Shown: one piece after another, positions 1 through 7,304 of the stretch
Layout: every line of letters starts with the position of its first letter
Position numbering within the stretch: position 1 is the first letter of the stretch
Source: Chitinophagia bacterium
GTDB lineage: Bacteria > Bacteroidota > Bacteroidia > Chitinophagales > Chitinophagaceae
Reading direction: 5' to 3'
NCBI GenBank assembly: GCA_009924165.1
Contig: RFSD01000003.1
Location: 1 to 32,649, forward strand
DNA length: 32,649 nt
Notes under the pieces: model-generated
Told to the model about the DNA's origin: nothing
Database searches by the model: none
What the model saw: the letters and a program-made list of their open reading frames with translations, nothing else
Program-made: the position numbers and the translations under genes

Positions 1-24
1 GGCTCCCAATTGGGAGCCTTTTTT
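1..24 (+). terminator. Intrinsic terminator of the gene upstream of the window
   Basis: GGCTCCCAATTGGGAGCC is a perfect 18-bp palindrome followed directly by a run of six T. This is a textbook rho-independent terminator shape, although the fully palindromic stem leaves only a minimal loop. It probably ends transcription of a gene lying to the left and separates it from mnmE. The T-run ends just before the mnmE promoter box. Confidence 0.8.
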
Positions 25-27
25 GTG

Positions 28-35
28 TAATTTTG
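28..35 (+). promoter_or_regulatory. Putative -7 box (TAATTTTG) of mnmE
   Basis: TAATTTTG matches the Bacteroidota -7 consensus TAnnTTTG exactly and lies only 5 nt before the mnmE ATG. In this phylum transcription usually starts a few bases downstream of the box, which would put the start site at or next to the ATG and give a leaderless or nearly leaderless mRNA. No TTG -33 element is visible at the right distance because the terminator occupies that space. Confidence 0.5.
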
Positions 36-40
36 CATCC

Positions 41-1423
41 ATGCAAAGCAAATTAAGCAACTGGAATGATACGATTGTAGCACTTGCTACAGCACCTGGA
101 TTAGGCGCTATCGCAGTGATAAGGCTGAGTGGACCAGAAGCAATTCAAATTGTCAATGCAGTATTTGAAAAAAAGGATTTAACCAAGCAGGCTTCGCATA
201 CAGTACATTTTGGAAAATTAATGGATAAGGGCTTGGTGCTAGATGAAGTTGTAGCAAGTATATACAGAGCGCCTAAATCCTATACAGGCGAAGAAGTTGT
301 TGAAATTTCATGTCACGGTTCTCCATTTATACAAGATGCTATCTTACAATTGATGATTGAAAAAGGGGCAAGAATGGCTAAGCCAGGAGAGTTCACTCAA
401 CGTGCTTTCTTAAATGCCAAACTAGATTTAACACAAGCCGAAGCGGTAGCAGATTTAATTGCAAGCAATACCGAGGCAGCAAGAAAAACTGCATTACATA
501 ATTTAAAAGGGGGCTTCTCCAATGACCTGCAGTTAATGCGTGAAAAATTAATTAAGTTTTCGGCCTTGATAGAATTAGAATTAGATTTCTCTCAAGAGGA
601 TGTTGCTTTTGCAAATAAAAAAGAGTTAGAAAATTTAGTACATCAATTGCAATTAAGAACTCAAGAATTATATGACTCATTTAAATTAGGCAATGCCATT
701 AAAAATGGAATACAAGTGGCCATTGTTGGAAAACCAAATGCAGGAAAATCTACATTATTAAATGCTTTATTAAATGAAAACAGGGCTTTAGTGAGTGATA
801 TTCCAGGAACGACTAGAGATACAGTAGAAGAGTATATTAATATTCAAGGCGTGCTTTATAAATTAATCGACACCGCAGGTATCAGGATGCAAACAGATGA
901 TTCGATTGAGCAAATGGGTATCGAAAAAAGTAGGGAAAAAATTCAAGAAGCAGATATTGTGATTGCATTATTTGATGCAAGCAATCATTCCATATCCGCC
1001 ATTCAAGCATGGCAGTCCGATATTGGTGTGGCAATGGATAAATTAATTTTAGTAGGCAATAAAATAGACCTTGCATTAGATCCATATTTTAAAACAGATC
1101 CTGTGTTTAAAGAAGTCTTATTTATCTCTGCTAAAAACAAGGAAAATATTGCTGCATTAGAAAACGCGTTGAATCAAAAGGTGGTAGGAGATGGATTGAA
1201 TAAAGAAGGTACTATTGTCACTAATGCAAGGCATGTGGCTTCTTTAAAAAAATTAATGCTGGCTTTGAATGATATAGAAACAGGATTAATACAAAATGTA
1301 ACAGGCGACTTATTAGCTTTAGATATTCGTCAAGCATTACACTACTTGGGAACAATTACAGGAGAAATCACCAACGAAGATCAATTGGATTTTATTTTTT
1401 CTAAATTCTGTATTGGCAAGTAA
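41..1423 (+). CDS. mnmE: tRNA uridine-5-carboxymethylaminomethyl modification GTPase MnmE
   Basis: MnmE (TrmE) works with MnmG in the cytoplasm to add a carboxymethylaminomethyl group at C5 of the wobble uridine of certain tRNAs, using GTP and a folate one-carbon donor. The 460-aa product has the usual full length. An N-terminal folate-binding domain (about residues 1-120) is followed by a helical domain interrupted by a Ras-like G domain. Visible G motifs are GKPNAGKST (P-loop, about residue 230), DTAG and NKID. The protein ends in the conserved FCIGK motif with the catalytic cysteine. The ORF track begins at a TTG at 23, but the ATG at 41 fits the family N-terminus (NDTIVALATAPG) and the promoter box just before it. 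The gene converges on the broken lacI gene with an 11-bp gap. Confidence 0.97.
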   Translation: MQSKLSNWNDTIVALATAPGLGAIAVIRLSGPEAIQIVNAVFEKKDLTKQASHTVHFGKLMDKGLVLDEVVASIYRAPKSYTGEEVVEISCHGSPFIQDAILQLMIEKGARMAKPGEFTQRAFLNAKLDLTQAEAVADLIASNTEAARKTALHNLKGGFSNDLQLMREKLIKFSALIELELDFSQEDVAFANKKELENLVHQLQLRTQELYDSFKLGNAIKNGIQVAIVGKPNAGKSTLLNALLNENRALVSDIPGTTRDTVEEYINIQGVLYKLIDTAGIRMQTDDSIEQMGIEKSREKIQEADIVIALFDASNHSISAIQAWQSDIGVAMDKLILVGNKIDLALDPYFKTDPVFKEVLFISAKNKENIAALENALNQKVVGDGLNKEGTIVTNARHVASLKKLMLALNDIETGLIQNVTGDLLALDIRQALHYLGTITGEITNEDQLDFIFSKFCIGK

Positions 1424-1434
1424 AGTACAATTGT

Positions 1435-2213
1435 TTACATAGATTTACCTTCTACAAATCTTGCATCTAAAGTTAGTTCAGTCAAAGTCTTTCCGCCTTT
1501 AATATTTGCAAGCATTTGCACAAATGCTAATTTGCCTAATTCAAATCCACTTGTTTCTACATAACTAATTGTTGGATGGTATAAATTTGGAATAAATCCA
1601 TTACTAATACTTATAACTCCAATCTCTTTTGGAACTTTTATATTATGTGCTTGAATAGATTTCATTACACCAATTAAAATTTCGTCTGTCATAGCAAACA
1701 CCGTATCAAATTTTTGTGTTTTACTTAAATGTTTATCAAATGCAGTTTCTGCTTCTGCAGAGCTATGGGTATTAACATAAGTACAATGTGTTTTAGGAGC
1801 GTACTTTTCCATAAATTGTTGAAAAGCCTGTTTTCTTTTTTGACTAATGGATAATGCAGGGTCACCAAAAATTGCCAACACATGTTTAGCACCTCTTTCA
1901 ATAATTTGTTGTTACTTGATTGCAAGATCATCAATGCATACCCGTTTTTTCTACTCTCTTCCTCAATAGCAGCAATAAAACTATCATAAAACAAATTCGC
2001 AATGGCAGGGACGATAACGCCAAATATTTTGCTACTCTGTGTTCTTAATTGAATGGCATAAGCATTTGGCTCGTAGTCAAGGCTATTGGCCAGTGCATGT
2101 ACTTTCTCTTTCGTTGCTGTTGAAATATCTGGATGATCTTTCAAAGCTCTGGATACAGTAGAAATACTGAGCTGTAATTGTTGCGCCAACAATTTGAGGG
2201 TCGTGTTCATCAT
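1435..2213 (-). pseudogene. LacI-family transcriptional regulator, internally deleted and frameshifted
   Basis: Two minus-strand ORFs in different frames together make up one LacI/GalR-type regulator. The first gives an intact N-terminus: a helix-turn-helix with the hinge (STVSRALKDHPDIS, residues 17-31) and the start of the periplasmic-binding-like core (GVIVPAIANLFYDSF). It leaves frame after about residue 102, at MILQSSNN. The second frame resumes with IIERGAKHVLAIFGDP and continues to a normal C-terminus. Family members are about 340 aa, whereas the two parts sum to about 260. About 70-75 residues of the effector-binding core are therefore missing, and the junction is out of frame. The junction lies at the short repeat TTGTTGTT (1906-1913), which suggests slippage or a deletion between short repeats. 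The product would keep the DNA-binding domain plus about 60 aberrant residues. The gene lies divergent to the SusC gene and presumably controlled it. An assembly error is possible but would need to remove more than 200 bp. Confidence 0.85.
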
Positions 2214-2517
2214 AATATGAAAGCTTTACAAAGTTCAAATTAAGGAAAATTAACACAAAATTTATCGCAAACGTTTGCAAAATTCTATTATTTTTATTTA
2301 TTTATATCCTTTTATACATGTAAGGAATAGCATGCTAAAATGCGCATAAATCAATCTATCATTGAGTTACAGGCGATTTATAAAGGTCGGTTAAGGCTTA
2401 AAAACGAACATTTGTGAAAGGGCAAACCAAAAAGTTAAAAATTATTTAACAAAAAATGTGATTCATATTAAAAATGTGTATTTTGTAACCGCTTATTAAA
2501 CCAATAAACTGCCAATT
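2214..2517. promoter_or_regulatory. Divergent control region between the lacI remnant and the SusC gene
   Basis: This 304-bp gene-free stretch is very AT-rich. It contains the LacI-type operator (listed separately), two further short palindromes (TACATGTA at 2315-2322 and TAGCATGCTA at 2328-2337) and an inverted repeat GTTAAA-5nt-TTTAAC at 2434-2450. A possible SusC promoter box, TATTTTG at 2479-2485, lies 32 nt before the ATG but is one base short of the TAnnTTTG spacing, and no -33 TTG fits. I see no ORF or RNA gene here. The palindromes beyond the operator have no assigned partner. Confidence 0.55.
2267..2278. promoter_or_regulatory. LacI-family operator, perfect palindrome
   Basis: GCAAACGTTTGC is a perfect 12-bp palindrome with the central CG typical of LacI/GalR operators. 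It lies 53 bp upstream of the start of the lacI remnant and about 240 bp upstream of the SusC gene. That position suits autoregulation of the regulator and control of the divergent susCD transcription unit. A copy with one mismatch lies at 22450-22461, upstream of the sucrose operon. Confidence 0.75.
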
Positions 2518-5500
2518 ATGAATTTTTCAAAAATTGTTAAGTCCTCTATTTTAGGACTGTTTCTTGGCTTGCTTGCAATCAATGCACAAGCACAGAACAA
2601 AACAGTTACAGGTAAGGTGTTAGATGCTAAAGACGGTTCTCCAATCGCTTCAGCATCTGTTGTTGCTAAAGGAACTTCAACAGGCGCAAAAACAGCGGCT
2701 GATGGAACTTTTGCTATTACTGTACCTTCATCTGTAACAAAATTAGTTGTTTCAACTGTAGGTTATTCTTCTAGAGAAGTAGCTGCAGAAGGAAACGTAA
2801 CAGTATCATTAAACCAAACAAGCGAGCAATTGAATGAAGTTGTTGTTGTTGGTTATGGTACTCGTAAAATTAAAGATGCGACTGGTGCGGTTGTTTCTTT
2901 GGGTGAAAAATCCTTCAACAAAGGGATTATTTCTTCTCCAGAGCAATTGTTACAAGGTCGTGTTGCTGGTGTGAATGTTACAACAAATTCTGGTGAGCCA
3001 GGAGGAGCTGTGAACGTGACTATCAGAGGTACTTCTTCTGTAAGAAGTAACAACAACCCATTGTATGTGGTTGATGGTGTGCCTTTATATGGTGGCGGTA
3101 CAGTTGGAAGTTCTATCACAGTAGATGGTGGTACTACAGCAAGAAACCCATTATCATTCTTAAACCCTAACGATATTGAGAATATCTCTATCTTAAAGGA
3201 TGCGTCTTCTGCAGCTATTTATGGTGCTAGAGGTGCGAATGGTGTTGTATTAATTACTACTAAGTCTGGTAAAGGTAAGCCTAGCTTAACTTTCAATGCA
3301 ACTACATCAGTATCTACAACTGCTAATCGTTATGATTTAGCTAGTCCACAAGAATTCATGTATGGCATCAAAAAGACATTACAAGAATCAGGATTTGACT
3401 TCTCTGGTGTTGGTTCAAATGATAAAGGTTTTAACACAGACTGGCAAGACCAAGTATTCCAAACTGCTATTTCTAACAGTTACAACTTATCATGGGGCTT
3501 CTCAAATTCAAAGTCTTCTTTGAAATTGAATGGTTCATTCGATAACCAAGAAGGTATCGTTAAAACTCAAGGGTTGAAGCGTTATACTTTTGGTTTGAAA
3601 TATTCTAATCAATTAACTTCTCGTTTAAAATTAGATGTAACTGCTAATCAGTCTATCGTTAACAACAGCTATGCTCAAGTAACGAACAATGCTGGTTACC
3701 AAGGTTCATTGATTGGATCAATGATTGGTGCAAACCCAACATTCCCTGTTTATAATTCAAATGGTCTATGGTTTGATAACCAAGATGGTAACAGAAACCC
3801 TGTTGCAATTTTAGAAGGTTACAAAGACAATGACACTTACAATAAATTATTAGCGAATGTGTCTGTATCATACAAGATCTCAGACGATTTAACTTATAAG
3901 GCAATCTTCGGTATGGAGAATGGTGCTTCTGAGCGTTTAACTTTTGTTGACCCTCGTTTACCAGGTGCTTATATCCAAGGTACAATCAACATTCGTGGTA
4001 AGAACTATGTTGGGTCTGATTTTTCTGGTAAAGGAAGAGCAGCTCAACAATTCTTAGATCAAACTTCTAGCTTGATCGAGCACACGTTGAACTATGATAA
4101 GACTTTCAAGAACGGCAACAACTTACAAGCTTTGGCTGCCTTCTCTTATCAAAAAACAACTGACTATTACAGAGCTTCTCAAAGATGGGGTAATGCTGGT
4201 GCAACTCGTATGTTAACTAATTTCAAAGAGTACACTGGTGGTGTAACTGATGTATATGGTGACAGTACGCAAGTTGAATTACAGTCTTATTTCTCTCGTG
4301 TAAACTACACAATGAAAGACAAGTATATCTTATCTGCATTGGTGAGAATAGACGGATCTTCTAAATTTAGCTCTGGTAGCAAATACGGTACTTTCCCTGC
4401 ATTTGGTTTCAAATGGAGAATGTTAGAAGAAAAATTTGCTCAAAATACATTGGGTAAAATTTTCTCTAATTTTGACTTGAGATTAAACTATGGTATCACA
4501 GGTAACCAAGAGTTCCCTGCATATGCTTCTTTAGCTTTACAACAAAGAAACTTTACAGGTGGATCAAGTGTGATTACCAACTCTAATCCTAATTTACGTT
4601 GGGAGCAAACAACTACAACTGGTGTAGGTATTGACTTCTCAATGTTCAATGGTAGATTGAATGGTACAGTGGATTATTTCAACAAGACTACACAAGATTT
4701 ATTGACTTTGATCAGCTATCCTCAACCAGCAGCATCTGCTGATCGTTGGGTGAATTTAGATGGTGATGTAATCAATAAAGGTTGGGAATTTGGTTTAGAC
4801 TATCAACTAGTTCGTCCTGCTTACAGAGGTGCATTTGGATGGGATGTGAATTATAACATGTCTTTCTTAAACAACAACGTAACTGGATTCGGATCTACTG
4901 TGCTTAACACAGGTGAGGTTTCTGGACAAGGTTTATCTGGTGCTTACGCACAAACAATCCGTGATGGTTCTCCTTTATTCACTTTCGTAATGCCTACATT
5001 CTTAAGATTTGATGCTTTTGGAAATGGTGTTTACGCAAATGGTGCTAAGGATGAAATTCAAGGATCAGCTTTACCTACATTCAATGCAGGTTTAACAAAC
5101 AACTTTACATATAAGAAATTAACTGCTAGCATTTTCTTTAATGCAGTAACTGGATTCTATGTGTACAATAATACAGCGAACGCCTTATTATTAAAAGGTA
5201 GTTTGAAGAATGCAAAGAATGTAACAAGAGAAGTTGTGAATTCAATTGAGAATTCTATCAACCCAGGTAACGTTTCAACTCGTTTCTTAGAAAAAGGTGA
5301 TTATATCCGTTTAGCAAATGCTAGCTTAAGTTATGCATTAGATGTGAAGCAAGGCTCATTCATTAAAGGATTGAACTTGACTTTATCTGGTCAAAACTTA
5401 GCATTATTCACGAAGTACTCTGGTTTAGATCCAGAGGTGAACGTGGACAAATCTAGAAACGGTGTTCCATCTCGTGGATTTGACTATACAGCAACTCCAA

Positions 5501-5541
5501 GAGCAAGAGTAATCACTTTTGGTATCAATGCTCGTTTTTAA
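2518..5541 (+). CDS. SusC/RagA-family TonB-dependent outer-membrane receptor
   Basis: This is a TonB-dependent active importer of the outer membrane that forms a lidded pore with its SusD partner and typically takes up oligosaccharides. The 1007-aa protein begins with a signal peptide cleaved after about residue 25 (AINAQAQ). A carboxypeptidase-regulatory-like domain (about 28-105, starting TVTGKVLDAKDGSPIASASV) comes next, then a TonB box (EVVVVGYG), the plug domain (GRVAGVNVTTNSGEPGG, PLYVVDGVP, ISILKDASSAAIYGARGANG) and a long beta-barrel ending in aromatic FGINARF. No STN domain is visible, so it is not of the anti-sigma-signalling type, which fits control by the adjacent LacI regulator instead. 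The SusD gene follows after 21 bp. The substrate cannot be read from sequence. A link to sucrose or another glucoside is inferred only from the shared operator. Confidence 0.95.
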   Translation: MNFSKIVKSSILGLFLGLLAINAQAQNKTVTGKVLDAKDGSPIASASVVAKGTSTGAKTAADGTFAITVPSSVTKLVVSTVGYSSREVAAEGNVTVSLNQTSEQLNEVVVVGYGTRKIKDATGAVVSLGEKSFNKGIISSPEQLLQGRVAGVNVTTNSGEPGGAVNVTIRGTSSVRSNNNPLYVVDGVPLYGGGTVGSSITVDGGTTARNPLSFLNPNDIENISILKDASSAAIYGARGANGVVLITTKSGKGKPSLTFNATTSVSTTANRYDLASPQEFMYGIKKTLQESGFDFSGVGSNDKGFNTDWQDQVFQTAISNSYNLSWGFSNSKSSLKLNGSFDNQEGIVKTQGLKRYTFGLKYSNQLTSRLKLDVTANQSIVNNSYAQVTNNAGYQGSLIGSMIGANPTFPVYNSNGLWFDNQDGNRNPVAILEGYKDNDTYNKLLANVSVSYKISDDLTYKAIFGMENGASERLTFVDPRLPGAYIQGTINIRGKNYVGSDFSGKGRAAQQFLDQTSSLIEHTLNYDKTFKNGNNLQALAAFSYQKTTDYYRASQRWGNAGATRMLTNFKEYTGGVTDVYGDSTQVELQSYFSRVNYTMKDKYILSALVRIDGSSKFSSGSKYGTFPAFGFKWRMLEEKFAQNTLGKIFSNFDLRLNYGITGNQEFPAYASLALQQRNFTGGSSVITNSNPNLRWEQTTTTGVGIDFSMFNGRLNGTVDYFNKTTQDLLTLISYPQPAASADRWVNLDGDVINKGWEFGLDYQLVRPAYRGAFGWDVNYNMSFLNNNVTGFGSTVLNTGEVSGQGLSGAYAQTIRDGSPLFTFVMPTFLRFDAFGNGVYANGAKDEIQGSALPTFNAGLTNNFTYKKLTASIFFNAVTGFYVYNNTANALLLKGSLKNAKNVTREVVNSIENSINPGNVSTRFLEKGDYIRLANASLSYALDVKQGSFIKGLNLTLSGQNLALFTKYSGLDPEVNVDKSRNGVPSRGFDYTATPRARVITFGINARF

Positions 5542-5562
5542 ATTTATAAATAATTAATACAC

Positions 5563-7128
5563 ATGAAAAATAATTTCATCAAACAAACTACTACTTATAT
5601 AGCTGCAATTGCAGTTACATTAGGAGCAGTCTCTTGTTCAAAATTAGATGAACAAGTGTACGGTTCTAAATCAGTAGCATCAGCTTCGACTGGATCGTCT
5701 ACTGCTGACCTTAACTCAGTTTATGGTCAATTGAACCAATTGTCAGGCCAATATGGTTGGCATGCACTACAAGTACACTCTACTGATGAGTTACTTGGAC
5801 CAACCCGTGGTACTGACTGGGATGACTTTGGTACTTGGAGAAAAATCCATTTACATGCGACAGATGGTGCGCACAATCAAATTTTTGATACTTGGAATGG
5901 TTTAAATGGTGCTTTATTCCAAGCTACTTTAGTTGCAGAAAAATCTACAGGAGCTGCTCAACTAGAAGGTAAATTTTTAAGAGCCTTCTTTGCAACTCAA
6001 GTAATGGATATCTACGGACAAGTTCCTTACAGAGCTGCTGCAGATGGTCCAGATAAAATTCCTGCTGTTAAATCAAGATCAGAAGCTTTTGATTGGATTA
6101 TGAAAGATGTTGATGATGCGATTGCTGGTTTACCAAATTTTGGTACTGGAAGTGATATGCACAAGGCGAATAAACAAGCTGCTCAGTTCTTGAAAGCTCG
6201 TTTGTTATTGAATAAGGCTGTTTACAAAGCAGATCCTAAGACACCTACCACTTTCTCTTTTGTTCCTGCTGATATGGACCAAGTAATCACTTTAGTGAAT
6301 GCAATTGAAGCTTCTGGCAAATTTGCATTGTCTACTGGATACTGGGATAACTTTAAGTGGGATAACTACCAAAAATCAACTGAGTTGATTTTATCAAGAG
6401 CATCTAATGGTCCTGGTAAAGCAACACAAACAGGTGGTAACACTGGTGTGACTTGGGCAACTGGTATGGGAACACACTACAACCAAGCATTCTCTGGTTG
6501 GAATGGTTTCACTACAACTGCTGATTTCTACAATTCATTTGCTGACGGTGATCAACGTAAAACTGCAGAATTAGCAGATGCTACAGAAGTACATGGTCTA
6601 ACTGCTGGATTCATGGCTGGTCAACAATATAAATATGTTGGTGGTAAAAAAGTAGAAGTGACTGATCGTTCTGGTGGAAAATTAGTTTTCACTCCAGATG
6701 TAAGCTTATTCTTCTCTACAGAATCTAAAGGTATCAGAACTAATAAGTATCCTTTAAAAGGAGATCAATTAGGATTTAACGAAGAAAATGAGTTTGTGAT
6801 CTTCCGTTTTGCTGACGCTTTATTAATGAAAGCAGAAGCATTATTAAGAACTGGCAAAGCTGCTGATGCATTGGTGATTGTAAACAACATCAGAAAGCGT
6901 GCTGGAGCAACTAATCTATCTGCAGTTACATTGAATGATCTACTTGCTGAAAGAGGTCGTGAATTGTACTTAGAAGGTTCAAGAAGAACGGATATGATTC
7001 GTTTTGGAAAGTACAACGATCCTGTAAACGAAAGACCATTAAAGTCTGACGCTTTCAGAGTTGTTTATCCTATCCCTAACCAAGCTGTTTCTTCAAACCC
7101 TAATTTGAAGCAAAACTTCGGTTACTAG
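5563..7128 (+). CDS. SusD/RagB-family nutrient-binding outer-membrane lipoprotein
   Basis: This is the surface-exposed lid partner of the upstream SusC, holding the glycan ligand over the barrel. The N-terminus is a lipoprotein signal with lipobox GAVSC, lipidated at Cys25. The 521-aa length and alpha-helical TPR-like body match the family. The conserved C-terminal region has ADALLMKAEALLRTG, then VNNIRKRAGA, LLAERGRELYLEG and R-R-D-IRFGKY, ending in VYPIPNQ...NLKQNFGY, the usual SusD closing motif. It is co-transcribed with the SusC gene (21-bp gap) and followed by a strong terminator, so susCD looks like a bicistronic unit. Confidence 0.95.
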   Translation: MKNNFIKQTTTYIAAIAVTLGAVSCSKLDEQVYGSKSVASASTGSSTADLNSVYGQLNQLSGQYGWHALQVHSTDELLGPTRGTDWDDFGTWRKIHLHATDGAHNQIFDTWNGLNGALFQATLVAEKSTGAAQLEGKFLRAFFATQVMDIYGQVPYRAAADGPDKIPAVKSRSEAFDWIMKDVDDAIAGLPNFGTGSDMHKANKQAAQFLKARLLLNKAVYKADPKTPTTFSFVPADMDQVITLVNAIEASGKFALSTGYWDNFKWDNYQKSTELILSRASNGPGKATQTGGNTGVTWATGMGTHYNQAFSGWNGFTTTADFYNSFADGDQRKTAELADATEVHGLTAGFMAGQQYKYVGGKKVEVTDRSGGKLVFTPDVSLFFSTESKGIRTNKYPLKGDQLGFNEENEFVIFRFADALLMKAEALLRTGKAADALVIVNNIRKRAGATNLSAVTLNDLLAERGRELYLEGSRRTDMIRFGKYNDPVNERPLKSDAFRVVYPIPNQAVSSNPNLKQNFGY

Positions 7129-7158
7129 GATTTACCAAAAATAGTTAACCTATTATAG

Positions 7159-7187
7159 AAAAGGCCGTGGTTTACCACGGCCTTTTT
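7159..7187 (+). terminator. Intrinsic terminator after the SusD gene
   Basis: GGCCGTGG-TTTA-CCACGGCC forms a perfect 8-bp GC-rich stem with a 4-nt loop, extended by A:T pairs and followed by TTTTTG. It starts 31 bp after the SusD stop codon and should end most susCD transcription. Confidence 0.9.
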
Positions 7188-7230
7188 GTTTCCAGGAAGG
7201 TTTCATAAAAATTTAAACCTCCCAGGAAAC
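7188..7230. repeat. Imperfect inverted repeat between two terminators
   Basis: GTTTCCAGGAAGGTTT and AAACCTCCCAGGAAAC are 16-nt arms with 14 complementary positions around an 11-nt AT-rich loop. The element begins where the T-run of the first terminator ends and stops shortly before the second terminator stem. It could be a third RNA hairpin or a protein-binding site. No T-run follows it directly. Confidence 0.55.
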
Positions 7231-7245
7231 AACTATTATGATTTT

Positions 7246-7271
7246 AGGCTGCCGTTTACGGCAGCCTTTTT
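7246..7271 (+). terminator. Second intrinsic terminator upstream of the VCBS gene pair
   Basis: AGGCTGCCG-TTTA-CGGCAGCCT is a perfect 9-bp stem with the same TTTA loop as the terminator at 7159, followed by TTTTTG. With no gene between the two terminators, it acts either as a backup to the first or as the end of a short untranslated RNA. Confidence 0.85.
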
Positions 7272-7272
7272 G

Positions 7273-7280
7273 TATTTTTA
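7273..7280 (+). promoter_or_regulatory. Possible -7 box of the first VCBS gene
   Basis: TATTTTTA differs from the Bacteroidota box TAnnTTTG only at the last base. It lies 24 nt before the ATG at 7305, the same distance as the acpP box from its ATG, and directly after the second terminator. No -33 TTG is visible. If real, the VCBS pair has its own promoter and is not simply read through from susCD. Confidence 0.35.
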
Positions 7281-7304
7281 TGAATACTATAAGACCTTGA
7301 TTTT

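Noticed and set aside
1435-1881. Separate 148-aa gene on the minus strand
   Set aside because: It is the C-terminal part of the LacI-type regulator in another frame. The upstream codons IIERGAKHV continue the family pattern before the nominal GTG start, so it is not an independent gene.
2315-2337. Palindromes TACATGTA and TAGCATGCTA as extra regulator sites
   Set aside because: Short palindromes of 8-10 bp are common in AT-rich DNA, and no second copy upstream of another gene was found. They are noted in the control-region entry only.
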